This document shows, piece after piece, positions 1 to 4,635 of a stretch of 5,518 nucleotides of DNA (positions are counted from its first letter, which is position 1; the number at the start of each line of letters is the position of its first letter). The notes beneath the pieces were generated by a model, which was given only the letters and a program-made list of their open reading frames with translations, did no database searches and was not told the origin of the DNA. The stretch is from Terrimesophilobacter sp039923755 (lineage in GTDB: Bacteria; Actinomycetota; Actinomycetes; Actinomycetales; Microbacteriaceae), in NCBI GenBank assembly GCA_039923755.1, contig JBDTCD010000062.1, forward strand, positions 1 to 5,518. The letters run 5' to 3'. The position numbers were made by a program, and so were the translations under genes.

Positions 1-200
1 TCAGCGTCGTCGACGTCGACGACGAGCGCGAGATCCCAGTTTCCCGGCCGCACGACGACATTCGCGTTCACCGATAGAGCCCGGATCTCAGTGATGTGCT
101 GAGGAAGGGCTTCGAGTGCATCGATGAGCTGTCGGGAGCGGTCCGATCGAATATTCTGGTCGGTTGCGTCAACCCGCAAAAGAACGATGTGCCTGAGCAT
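1..200 (-). CDS. Dabb family (stress-responsive alpha/beta-barrel) protein, 3' end cut by window
   Basis: The visible part is 66 codons. The protein begins MLRHIVLLRV, the usual opening beta strand of Dabb proteins (family consensus roughly M-I/L-R-H-V/I-V-L-F). A helix with the segment RQLIDALEALP follows, then strands including ALSVNANVVV and NWDLALVVDV, matching the ferredoxin-like alpha/beta fold of the family. Dabb proteins are small, often dimeric and mostly of unknown activity; some are linked to stress responses, so no reaction can be assigned. The ATG at 198-200 is preceded by GGAGG with a 7-base spacer, and that Shine-Dalgarno lies inside the end of the glutaredoxin-like gene, whose stop is only 2 bases away. 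This implies coupled translation in one operon. The C-terminal part is outside the window. The family call is from motif memory and is fairly secure. Confidence 0.8.
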   Translation of the reverse strand, partial: MLRHIVLLRVDATDQNIRSDRSRQLIDALEALPQHITEIRALSVNANVVVRPGNWDLALVVDVDDA

Positions 201-202
201 GT

Positions 203-460
203 TCACGCCTCCAGGATTGCCGCACGCAGCGCGGCGGGATCAACGCGCCAATGGGCGTGCTCTGTGCCGTTGACCAGAACGACGGGAATGAGTTCTTTGT
301 AGCGTTCGTGCAACACCGGGTCATCCAGGATCGAACGCTTCTGCACCGTGACCTCTACCGCGGGCTGCAACTCACCCCGAACCCGTTCGATGACTTCGCT
401 GGCAACATCACAGAGATGACAATCGGGCTTCCCGACAATGGTGAGTTCTACAGCGGTCAC
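203..460 (-). CDS. glutaredoxin-like thiol-disulfide protein (CxxC)
   Basis: This 85-residue protein has a short thioredoxin fold. Strand 1 (ELTIVGK, residues 5-11) leads into the redox motif C14-H-L-C17 at the start of helix 1. A second strand (VEVTVQK, 35-41) follows, then the cis-proline segment I58-P59-V60-V61 and a final strand and helix. The CxxC and cis-proline pattern and the length match the small glutaredoxin-like proteins (DUF836 type) common in Actinobacteria, which probably handle protein or low-molecular-weight thiol disulfides in the cytoplasm; the substrate is unknown. The only reasonable start is GTG at 458-460, because an in-frame TAG, the stop of the bS22 gene, lies just 5 codons upstream. 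No Shine-Dalgarno is visible before it (TTCCTCCACTTCACC precedes the GTG), so translation may depend on ribosomes finishing the upstream gene. It is followed after 2 bases by the Dabb gene. Confidence 0.87.
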   Translation of the reverse strand: MTAVELTIVGKPDCHLCDVASEVIERVRGELQPAVEVTVQKRSILDDPVLHERYKELIPVVLVNGTEHAHWRVDPAALRAAILEA

Positions 461-475
461 GGTGAAGTGGAGGAA

Positions 476-574
476 CTACTTCTTGTTGCGGCGCTGGTGA
501 CGCGTCTTGCGCAAAAGCTTGCGGTGCTTCTTCTTTGCCATGCGCTTGCGACGCTTCTTGATGACCGAACCCAT
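476..574 (-). CDS. bS22-like small ribosomal protein (AURKAIP1/COX24-domain)
   Basis: This is a 32-residue, extremely basic protein: it starts MGSVIKKRRKRMAKKKHRK and ends HQRRNKK, with more than half of its residues Lys, Arg or His. The opening and the KKHRKLLRKTRHQRR core match the actinobacterial AURKAIP1/COX24-domain family, whose mycobacterial member was found bound to the 30S subunit and named bS22 (M. tuberculosis Rv0500B). It should sit on rRNA in the small subunit. The ATG at 572-574 has a GAGG Shine-Dalgarno 5 bases upstream. It follows the helix-turn-helix gene after 126 bases and precedes the glutaredoxin-like gene by 15 bases; the two genes share a reading frame. Genes this short are often missed by automatic calling, so the recognisable full-length sequence and the conserved neighbourhood are the main support. 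Confidence 0.92.
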   Translation of the reverse strand: MGSVIKKRRKRMAKKKHRKLLRKTRHQRRNKK

Positions 575-606
575 ACACACCTCATTGATTGTGGTCCCCA
601 GGAACA

Positions 607-636
607 GAACCGTGACGACCGGGTTCGCTGTGAACC
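607..636 (-). repeat. three-arm inverted repeat in the leader of the bS22-like gene
   Basis: Read on the minus strand, the leader carries GGTTC (636-632), GAACC (626-622) and again GGTTC (611-607). The middle arm can pair with the first arm (loop of 5) or with the last arm (loop of 10), so two mutually exclusive hairpins are possible. A CCGTG/CACGG pair (610-614 with 636-640) is a third option. No T-run follows, so it is not a simple terminator. Arms of five bases occur by chance fairly often, so function is uncertain. Confidence 0.3.
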
Positions 637-681
637 ACGGAAAAATGCCTCGGGCAAGTCTAGCGGATCGAGGCTACCGTG

Positions 682-693
682 CCCTGCGCAGGG
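682..693. repeat. 12-bp perfect palindrome after the helix-turn-helix gene
   Basis: CCCTGCGCAGGG is its own reverse complement and lies 7 bases beyond the stop of the helix-turn-helix gene, in the gap before the bS22-like gene. As RNA it could form only a 4-bp stem with a GCGC loop and has no T-run, so it is a poor terminator. As DNA it could be an operator for a dimeric regulator. There is no direct evidence for either role. Confidence 0.35.
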
Positions 694-700
694 ATGATCC

Positions 701-907
701 TCAGCCGGTGGCCGAATGTCCGTCGGCAATGTTCGTGCCGATCGCCGCCTGAACCGCAGATTCCGGCACCCGGAAGGAACGCCCGAAGCGGATCGCCGGA
801 AGGTTCCCGGAGTGGACAAGGCGATACACGGTCATCTTCGACACGCGCATCATGTCGGCCACTTCCGCGACGGTGAGGAATTTCACCTCGGACAGATCGC
901 GAGACAT
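701..907 (-). CDS. small excisionase-family helix-turn-helix DNA-binding protein
   Basis: This 68-residue protein is essentially one MerR-like/excisionase winged-helix domain. The HTH is FLTVAEVADMMRVSKMTVYRLV (residues 10-31, in which SKMTVYRLV is the recognition helix). The wing, NLPAIRFGRSFRVPE, spans residues 35-49, and a short tail follows. The pattern "LTVxEVAxxxxVSxxTVYRxxxxGxLPAxRxGRxxRxxxxxV" is typical. It corresponds by sequence type and position to M. tuberculosis Rv0500A, which also sits between proC and the bS22-like gene. Despite the excisionase label there is no integrase or phage gene nearby, so a chromosomal regulator is more likely. I chose ATG 905-907 because AGGGGG lies 9 bases upstream. 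A GTG at 932-934 would add nine residues, but the AAGGA there touches the GTG and leaves no spacer. Its regulatory targets cannot be told from sequence. Confidence 0.88.
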   Translation of the reverse strand: MSRDLSEVKFLTVAEVADMMRVSKMTVYRLVHSGNLPAIRFGRSFRVPESAVQAAIGTNIADGHSATG

Positions 908-966
908 TAAATTGGTCCCCCTGGCTATGCGCACTCCTTCGGGTGTTACCAGAGTGCTAATTCGAT

Positions 967-996
967 ACTTTAGGGGCCAATGTGACTATTTGTCCA
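967..996 (-). promoter_or_regulatory. candidate sigma-A-type promoter for the helix-turn-helix/bS22/glutaredoxin/Dabb unit
   Basis: On the minus strand TGGACA (996-991, 5 of 6 to TTGACA) and TAAAGT (972-967, 4 of 6 to TATAAT) are separated by 18 bases. Transcription would start near 960, giving a leader of about 50 bases before the ATG at 907. It lies in the only sizeable gap upstream of this gene group. A GCACTC/GAGTGC inverted repeat (931-936 with 952-957) falls in the predicted leader. Assigned by eye only. Confidence 0.4.
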
Positions 997-1001
997 TGCC
1001 C
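974..1001. repeat. bulged hairpin between the ArsR-like and helix-turn-helix genes
   Basis: Ten base pairs can form: GGGC (974-977) with GCCC (998-1001), ATG (980-982) with CAT (995-997), and GAC (984-986) with GTC (992-994). The loop is TATTT, with a 2-base and a 1-base bulge on one side. It starts 14 bases after the ArsR-like stop on the minus strand, where a terminator would be expected, but no T-run follows. It could slow transcription or stabilise the 3' end. It also overlaps the candidate -35 element at 991-996. Confidence 0.35.
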
Positions 1002-1015
1002 TGTACCCCGAAACT

Positions 1016-1576
1016 CTAACGGGAGCCTTCGCCGCGTCGACCGAGTTTTTCGCGAATCGGGTCGATGACCTTCTTCTCGACCTTTGCCGATGCCTCCTCG
1101 ATGGCGTGCGTCGCGCCTTCAATCGCCGTGCGTACCTGGTGTGAGGCATCGGCCACGGTGCGCCCGACAGCGTTGCCAGCACCCCCGGGGTGGTCGATGG
1201 TCTCGGCGACCTTGCGCAGCGGTTTCGGCAGGGCAGACCCTGCCCACGCCGCGAAAGCGGTGGGCCCGCCGTCATCGCCTACAATGACGACATCCGCGCT
1301 GATAAAGGGAATGAGCCAGTCTTCAACGCTCTCCAGTGGGGTGGGCTCAAGCCGGTAGAACCGGTGTTGGCCATCCTCGCGAACGGCGACGAGCCCACTG
1401 TCGCGAAGTACTTTCAAGTGCTTGGAGACCGTCGGTTGACTGAGCCCGAGAGCCTCCACGAGGCCGCCGACGCTCACCTCGCCATTGTCCGGATGCCGCT
1501 CCAGTCGATTCTCCAAAAGTACGTGCAGTAGCTCACGGCGGGTCGGATCGGCGATGACGTCAAAGATGTCTCCCAT
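1016..1576 (-). CDS. ArsR-type winged-helix transcriptional regulator with long helical C-terminal tail
   Basis: The protein has 186 residues. Positions 1-80 are an ArsR-like winged helix: MGDIFDVIADPTRRELLHVL opens helix 1, the HTH is LVEALGLSQPTVSKHLKVLRDSGLV (39-63), and the wing VAVREDGQHRFYRLEP covers 63-78. There is no cysteine anywhere, and the usual metal-site region reads EVSVGGLVEALG, so metal sensing of the ArsR/SmtB type is unlikely. After residue 80 comes a segment of about 50 residues with SADVVIVGDDGG. The tail (about 135-180) is Ala-rich, charged and probably helical, far longer than in ordinary ArsR proteins of 90-120 residues. ATG 1574-1576 is chosen because the family motif begins there. 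No Shine-Dalgarno precedes it, and a TACCCT 6 bases upstream would suit a leaderless mRNA, though no good -35 is seen. An upstream extension of 17 codons is open but lacks similarity. It is divergent from ktrBA, so control of K+ uptake is an inference. Confidence 0.87.
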   Translation of the reverse strand: MGDIFDVIADPTRRELLHVLLENRLERHPDNGEVSVGGLVEALGLSQPTVSKHLKVLRDSGLVAVREDGQHRFYRLEPTPLESVEDWLIPFISADVVIVGDDGGPTAFAAWAGSALPKPLRKVAETIDHPGGAGNAVGRTVADASHQVRTAIEGATHAIEEASAKVEKKVIDPIREKLGRRGEGSR

Positions 1577-1617
1577 GCGAATAGGGTACCGATCTCCGCC
1601 GGGTAGTACCATGGCAA

Positions 1618-1642
1618 ACTGCTGCATGCCATGTGCAGTAGT
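1618..1642. promoter_or_regulatory. candidate operator in the ArsR-like/ktrB divergent region
   Basis: The arms ACTGCTGCA (1618-1626) and TGCAGTAGT (1634-1642) are inverted repeats matching at 8 of 9 positions around a 7-base centre. The total length of 25 bp fits the footprint of a dimeric winged-helix protein. It lies 20 bases before the ktrB ATG and 41 bases before the ArsR-like ATG, in the only gap (86 bases) between the divergent genes, so binding here could affect both. I did not find a convincing sigma-A promoter on either strand of this gap. Confidence 0.45.
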
Positions 1643-1662
1643 CCACCCACAAGGGGTACAGG

Positions 1663-3087
1663 ATGCGGGCGAGAGTCGAAGGTCGCAGTTCCGTTTTCGC
1701 GCGGATCCGCGACTTCACGGACTTTTTCGCCTGGTCGTCGCCCGCGCGATTCGCGCTCATCATCTTCACGAGCCTCGTTCTTGTGCTCACCGCTGTACTC
1801 TCGCTGCCGATCGCCACGGCCGACCACAATGTCACCCCACTCGCCGACGCATTCTTCACCGCCATGTCCGCCATCTGCGTCACCGGTCTTGCGACGGTGG
1901 ATATGGCGACCCACTGGTCGACGTTCGGCAACGTGGCAATTCTCATCGGAATCGAGGTTGGTGGCATCGGCGTCCTGACACTCGCGAGCATCCTCGGACT
2001 CGTCGTCTCCCGCCGGCTGGGGCTCAAGGCGAAGCTTCTCGCCGCAAGCGACAGCAACCCGCTGCGCATCCACACCGGGCCGGTAGCTGAGGGCCAGGCT
2101 ATTCGCCTGGGCGAGATTGGCGGCCTGCTTGCCACCGTCGCAGTGAGTGTGCTCACCATTGAGGCGATTCTCACGTTTCTCATTACCCCGCGGCTTCTGC
2201 TCACCGGCGAGGACCCGTGGACGGCAATCTGGCAGGGATTCTATTTCGCCACGTCGGCGTTCACCAACACCGGCTTCGTCCCACACGTGGAGGGTATGGC
2301 GCCGTTCGCCACCGACCCCTGGATGCTTTCCGTCATCGGGTTGGGGGTCTTCGTCGGGAGTCTCGGTTTCCCGGTCATCTTCGCCCTGACGCGGGGTTGG
2401 CGAGGCCGGCACCGGGTCTCCATCCACGTGAAACTCACGATCGCCACCACGCTGATCCTGATCGTCATCGGCGCGATCGCTATCTACGCCCTCGAGTGGA
2501 ACAACTCGAAAACACTCGGCGCGCAGGACCCCGTCGTTCGCCCCATGACCGCCACATTTTTGTCCATCATGACGAGATCGGGCGGTTTTTCCACGGTCGA
2601 CATCGGGCAGATGCACGACTCGAGCCTCCTCGTCATGGACATGCTCATGTTCGTCGGAGGCGGCTCAGCATCCACTGCCGGCGGAATCAAGGTGACGACT
2701 CTTGCCGTTCTTTTCCTCGCTGCGCTTGCCGAAGCCAGGGGCGATAGCGACATCCAGGTTTTCAATCGCCGGATTCCACCGGATGTTCTCCGCATTTCGG
2801 TGAGCGTCGTCCTGTGGGGCGCGACGATCGTCGCGCTGTCCACGATCGCGCTCCTGCAGGTCTCGCAACAGCCGCTCAACAAGGTTCTGTTCGACGTGAT
2901 CTCCGCATTTGGCACCTGCGGATTGAGTACGGGTGTGACCGACGTGTTGCCGGATTCTGGAAAGTACATCCTGGCGGCCACCATGTGGGCAGGGCGGGTT
3001 GGTACAGTGACCCTTGCCGCAGCGGTGGCCGCAAGCCAACGCAGGCAGTTGTTCACGCTTGCCGAAGAGAGGCCCATCGTTGGTTGA
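1663..3087 (+). CDS. ktrB: TrkH/KtrB-family potassium uptake membrane subunit
   Basis: This 474-residue integral membrane protein is the K+-translocating subunit of a Ktr/Trk system. It has the four M1-P-M2 repeats of the superfamily, each with its filter glycine: CVTGL (72-76, G75), FTNTGFV (200-206, G204), TRSGGFST (304-311, G308) and GTCGLSTG (417-424, G420). The segment GGGSASTAGGIKVTT (332-346) is the conserved stretch after the third pore loop that forms the intramembrane gating loop. Hydrophobic spans are seen at roughly 28-50, 90-114, 153-178, 220-243, 257-277, 340-357, 378-400 and 435-457. Length is close to B. subtilis KtrB (about 445). ATG 1663-1665 has AAGGGG 6 bases upstream. The stop overlaps the ktrA-like gene by 8 bases, so the subunits are translationally coupled. 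Selectivity for K+ and possible Na+ coupling are known for the family, not shown here. Confidence 0.95.
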   Translation: MRARVEGRSSVFARIRDFTDFFAWSSPARFALIIFTSLVLVLTAVLSLPIATADHNVTPLADAFFTAMSAICVTGLATVDMATHWSTFGNVAILIGIEVGGIGVLTLASILGLVVSRRLGLKAKLLAASDSNPLRIHTGPVAEGQAIRLGEIGGLLATVAVSVLTIEAILTFLITPRLLLTGEDPWTAIWQGFYFATSAFTNTGFVPHVEGMAPFATDPWMLSVIGLGVFVGSLGFPVIFALTRGWRGRHRVSIHVKLTIATTLILIVIGAIAIYALEWNNSKTLGAQDPVVRPMTATFLSIMTRSGGFSTVDIGQMHDSSLLVMDMLMFVGGGSASTAGGIKVTTLAVLFLAALAEARGDSDIQVFNRRIPPDVLRISVSVVLWGATIVALSTIALLQVSQQPLNKVLFDVISAFGTCGLSTGVTDVLPDSGKYILAATMWAGRVGTVTLAAAVAASQRRQLFTLAEERPIVG

Positions 3088-3751
3088 GAAAATCGCCCAC
3101 AACGCGCCAGTCCTGGTCATCGGGCTCGGTCGCTTCGGCGCCGGTGCCGCTGGCCAGCTTGATCGCCTCGGCCGCGAAGTGCTCGCCGTCGACGAAAGCC
3201 AGATGCTGGTCCAGAAGTGGGCTGAGCGTGTCACCCACGCTGTACAGGCTGACGCCCGCAGCATCGAAGCTCTCCGCCAGATCGGAGCGGGGGACTTTGC
3301 CGTCGCCGTCGTGGCGGTCGGCTCCTCCATCGAGGCAAGCGTGCTCATCACCGCCAACCTGGTGGACCTCGGAATCCCGCAGATTTGGGCGAAAGCGATC
3401 AGCCAGTCCCACGGGAAGATCCTCGCCCGCATCGGTGCGAACCATGTCATCTACCCTGAGGCAGAGGCCGGCGAGCGCGTCGCACACCTCGTGTCCGGGC
3501 GGATGCTCGACTTCATCGAGTTCGACGACGATTTCGCCATGGTGAAGATGTATCCGCCGAGATCGATCAGGGGCATACCGCTCTCCGACACTGACATCCG
3601 CAAGAAGTTCGGTGTCACTGTCGTCGGGGTGAAGGCGCCGGGGGCCGAGTTCACCTACGCGACGGCGGAGACGGTCATCTCCAACCACGACCTCATCATC
3701 GTGAGCGGCAAGTCCAGCGCGATCGAGAAGTTCTCCGCCCTGCAGAGCTGA
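3080..3751 (+). CDS. ktrA: KtrA/TrkA-family RCK regulatory subunit of K+ uptake
   Basis: This 223-residue cytoplasmic protein gates the KtrB-like channel by nucleotide binding. The N-terminal Rossmann-type RCK_N domain has VLVIGLGRFG with GxGxxG at 15-20, and D38 (VLAVDES) is placed to bind the ribose. It ends with the conserved stretch ANHVIYPEAEAGERVAHLVS (120-139). An RCK_C domain fills about 148-216 (MVKMYPPRSIRGIPLSD then VTVVGVKAPGAEFTYA). One RCK_N/RCK_C pair and about 220 residues match KtrA rather than the duplicated 458-residue E. coli TrkA. I chose TTG 3080-3082: it is the only start that places the Rossmann strand near the N terminus, GAGAGG lies 7 bases upstream, and it overlaps the ktrB stop. 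An upstream ATG at 3014 would lie deep inside ktrB. The KtrA family binds ATP/ADP and often c-di-AMP through RCK_C; the latter is not established here. Confidence 0.94.
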   Translation: MVEKIAHNAPVLVIGLGRFGAGAAGQLDRLGREVLAVDESQMLVQKWAERVTHAVQADARSIEALRQIGAGDFAVAVVAVGSSIEASVLITANLVDLGIPQIWAKAISQSHGKILARIGANHVIYPEAEAGERVAHLVSGRMLDFIEFDDDFAMVKMYPPRSIRGIPLSDTDIRKKFGVTVVGVKAPGAEFTYATAETVISNHDLIIVSGKSSAIEKFSALQS

Positions 3752-3758
3752 CGTCGCG

Positions 3759-4589
3759 TCATTCCCGCGACAGTTCGCGAGCTCTCCTTAGCGCTGCCGC
3801 CGTCGCCCGGTCGAAGATGGCGTTAAGATCCGCTGCTTCCAGCACCGCGATCGCCCGCTCAGTCGTACCGTTCGGGCTCGTCACCTTTCGGCGCAGTTCC
3901 CCCGGCGTGCTTCCGGATGCCTCAAGCAGTTCACTCGCGCCGAGAAACGTGGTTGTGACGAGGGTGTCCGCATCGGCCTCACTGAACCCCATGGACACAG
4001 CGGTTTTCGTCAACTCTTCGATGAGGAAGAACACGTACGCCGGACCTGAACCCGAGATGGTGCTGAGCGCATCGATGCGCGCCTCAGGAACGACGACCAC
4101 CTTTCCGACTGTCTCGAACAGGCGCGTGACGAGGTCGAGGTGCTCCGACGTTGCCCTGGTTCCCGCGCTCACCCCGGTGACCCCGCGGCGAACCGTGGCA
4201 GGAGTGTTCGGCATCGCCCGCAATACCGCGACCGTTGGCGGAACGAGCGCTTCCATCGTGGCTGTCGTCACCCCTGCCGCTACACTCACGAGAATCGCGT
4301 CAGGCTCGAGTACCTCCGCGATTTCCCGCAGCACATCGGGAACCATTGCGGGCTTCACCGCGATGAGGATGATGTGCGCTCCCCTCACCGCGACACTGTT
4401 CGCCTGAGGGTCCGACTCCGCCGACAGGCTCGTCACTCCAGGTCTGCGCAGCGCCGCAGCCTTCGCCTCCGACCGGTTGGTGACCCGAATTCCACCGTCG
4501 ACCGTAACCCCCGGTGCCAACAGGCCGGCCAGGATTGCCCCGCCCATCGAACCTGCGCCAAGAATTGCCACCGCTGGGAGAGTCACCAT
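3759..4589 (-). CDS. proC: pyrroline-5-carboxylate reductase
   Basis: ProC reduces 1-pyrroline-5-carboxylate to L-proline with NAD(P)H, the last step of proline synthesis in the cytoplasm. The 276-residue length is normal. The N-terminal Rossmann domain has GAGSMG (11-16), and NRS (38-40) at the end of strand 2 is a pattern that usually favours NADPH. VKP (78-80) and RAMPNTP (124-130) are conserved cofactor/substrate motifs. The C-terminal helical dimerisation domain carries the family signature SGSGPAYVFFLIEEL (179-193) and VTSPNGTTERAI (236-247); the second Gly of the usual PGGTT is Asn here. ATG 4587-4589 has AGGA 8 bases upstream. The gene is convergent with ktrA (7-base gap) and divergent from the CDF transporter. 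A CGCGA/TCGCG hairpin inside its last codons (3766-3779) is too weak to call a terminator. Confidence 0.97.
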   Translation of the reverse strand: MVTLPAVAILGAGSMGGAILAGLLAPGVTVDGGIRVTNRSEAKAAALRRPGVTSLSAESDPQANSVAVRGAHIILIAVKPAMVPDVLREIAEVLEPDAILVSVAAGVTTATMEALVPPTVAVLRAMPNTPATVRRGVTGVSAGTRATSEHLDLVTRLFETVGKVVVVPEARIDALSTISGSGPAYVFFLIEELTKTAVSMGFSEADADTLVTTTFLGASELLEASGSTPGELRRKVTSPNGTTERAIAVLEAADLNAIFDRATAAALRRARELSRE

Positions 4590-4612
4590 GGAACCATCCT
4601 AGGATTGGTGAC
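4582..4612. repeat. nested inverted repeat over the proC start and proC/CDF gap
   Basis: GTCACCA (4582-4588) and TGGTGAC (4606-4612) are perfect inverted repeats with a 17-base centre, which itself contains the 10-bp palindrome ATCCTAGGAT (4596-4605). In proC mRNA beginning upstream of 4612, the outer arms would form a stem holding most of the ATG, with the AGGA ribosome site in the loop. In DNA the whole could be a 31-bp operator over both divergent starts. Confidence 0.45.
4596..4605. promoter_or_regulatory. candidate symmetrical -10 element shared by proC and the CDF gene
   Basis: ATCCTAGGAT gives TAGGAT (4 of 6 to TATAAT) on both strands. On the minus strand it ends 6 bases before the proC ATG, so transcription could begin at or next to the A of the start codon. 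On the plus strand a start near 4612 would give the CDF gene a 24-base leader containing its GAGGGTG ribosome site. No good -35 is present on either strand, and on the minus strand AGGA may simply be the Shine-Dalgarno. Confidence 0.35.
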
Positions 4613-4635
4613 GTGAACGCGAACGAGGGTGAACG

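Noticed and set aside
5..24. GTCGTCGACGTCGACGAC-type palindrome and short CGTCGA repeats at the left edge
   Set aside because: It falls in the Dabb coding sequence and is explained by alternating Val and Asp codons (VVDVDD).
251..697. Plus-strand open frame of 148 codons across the glutaredoxin-like and bS22-like genes
   Set aside because: It covers two recognised minus-strand genes and their gap, and shows no family motif.
701..934. Phage or integrative-element excisionase
   Set aside because: The HTH family is often labelled excisionase, but there is no integrase, attachment repeat or other mobile gene, and the gene occupies a conserved chromosomal position next to the bS22-like gene.
928..960. 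CIRCE-like (HrcA) operator: TGCGCACTC ... GAGTGCTAA
   Set aside because: One half matches TTAGCACTC/GAGTGCTAA, but the other half has two mismatches and the spacer is 15 instead of 9 bases. No heat-shock gene is adjacent.
1474..2616. Minus-strand open frame of 380 codons opposite ktrB and part of the ArsR-like gene
   Set aside because: It is hydrophilic, low in complexity (Asp, Glu, Arg, Gly) and resembles no family. It lies antisense to an unmistakable membrane protein, and such frames arise readily in GC-rich DNA.
2665..3450. Minus-strand open frame of 261 codons opposite ktrB/ktrA
   Set aside because: Antisense to two clearly recognised genes, with no domain or ribosome site; a composition artefact.
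3752..3779. Bidirectional terminator between ktrA and proC
   Set aside because: The gap is 7 bases, the only stem (CGCGA/TCGCG, 3766-3779) is 5 bp inside proC, and there is no T-run on either strand.
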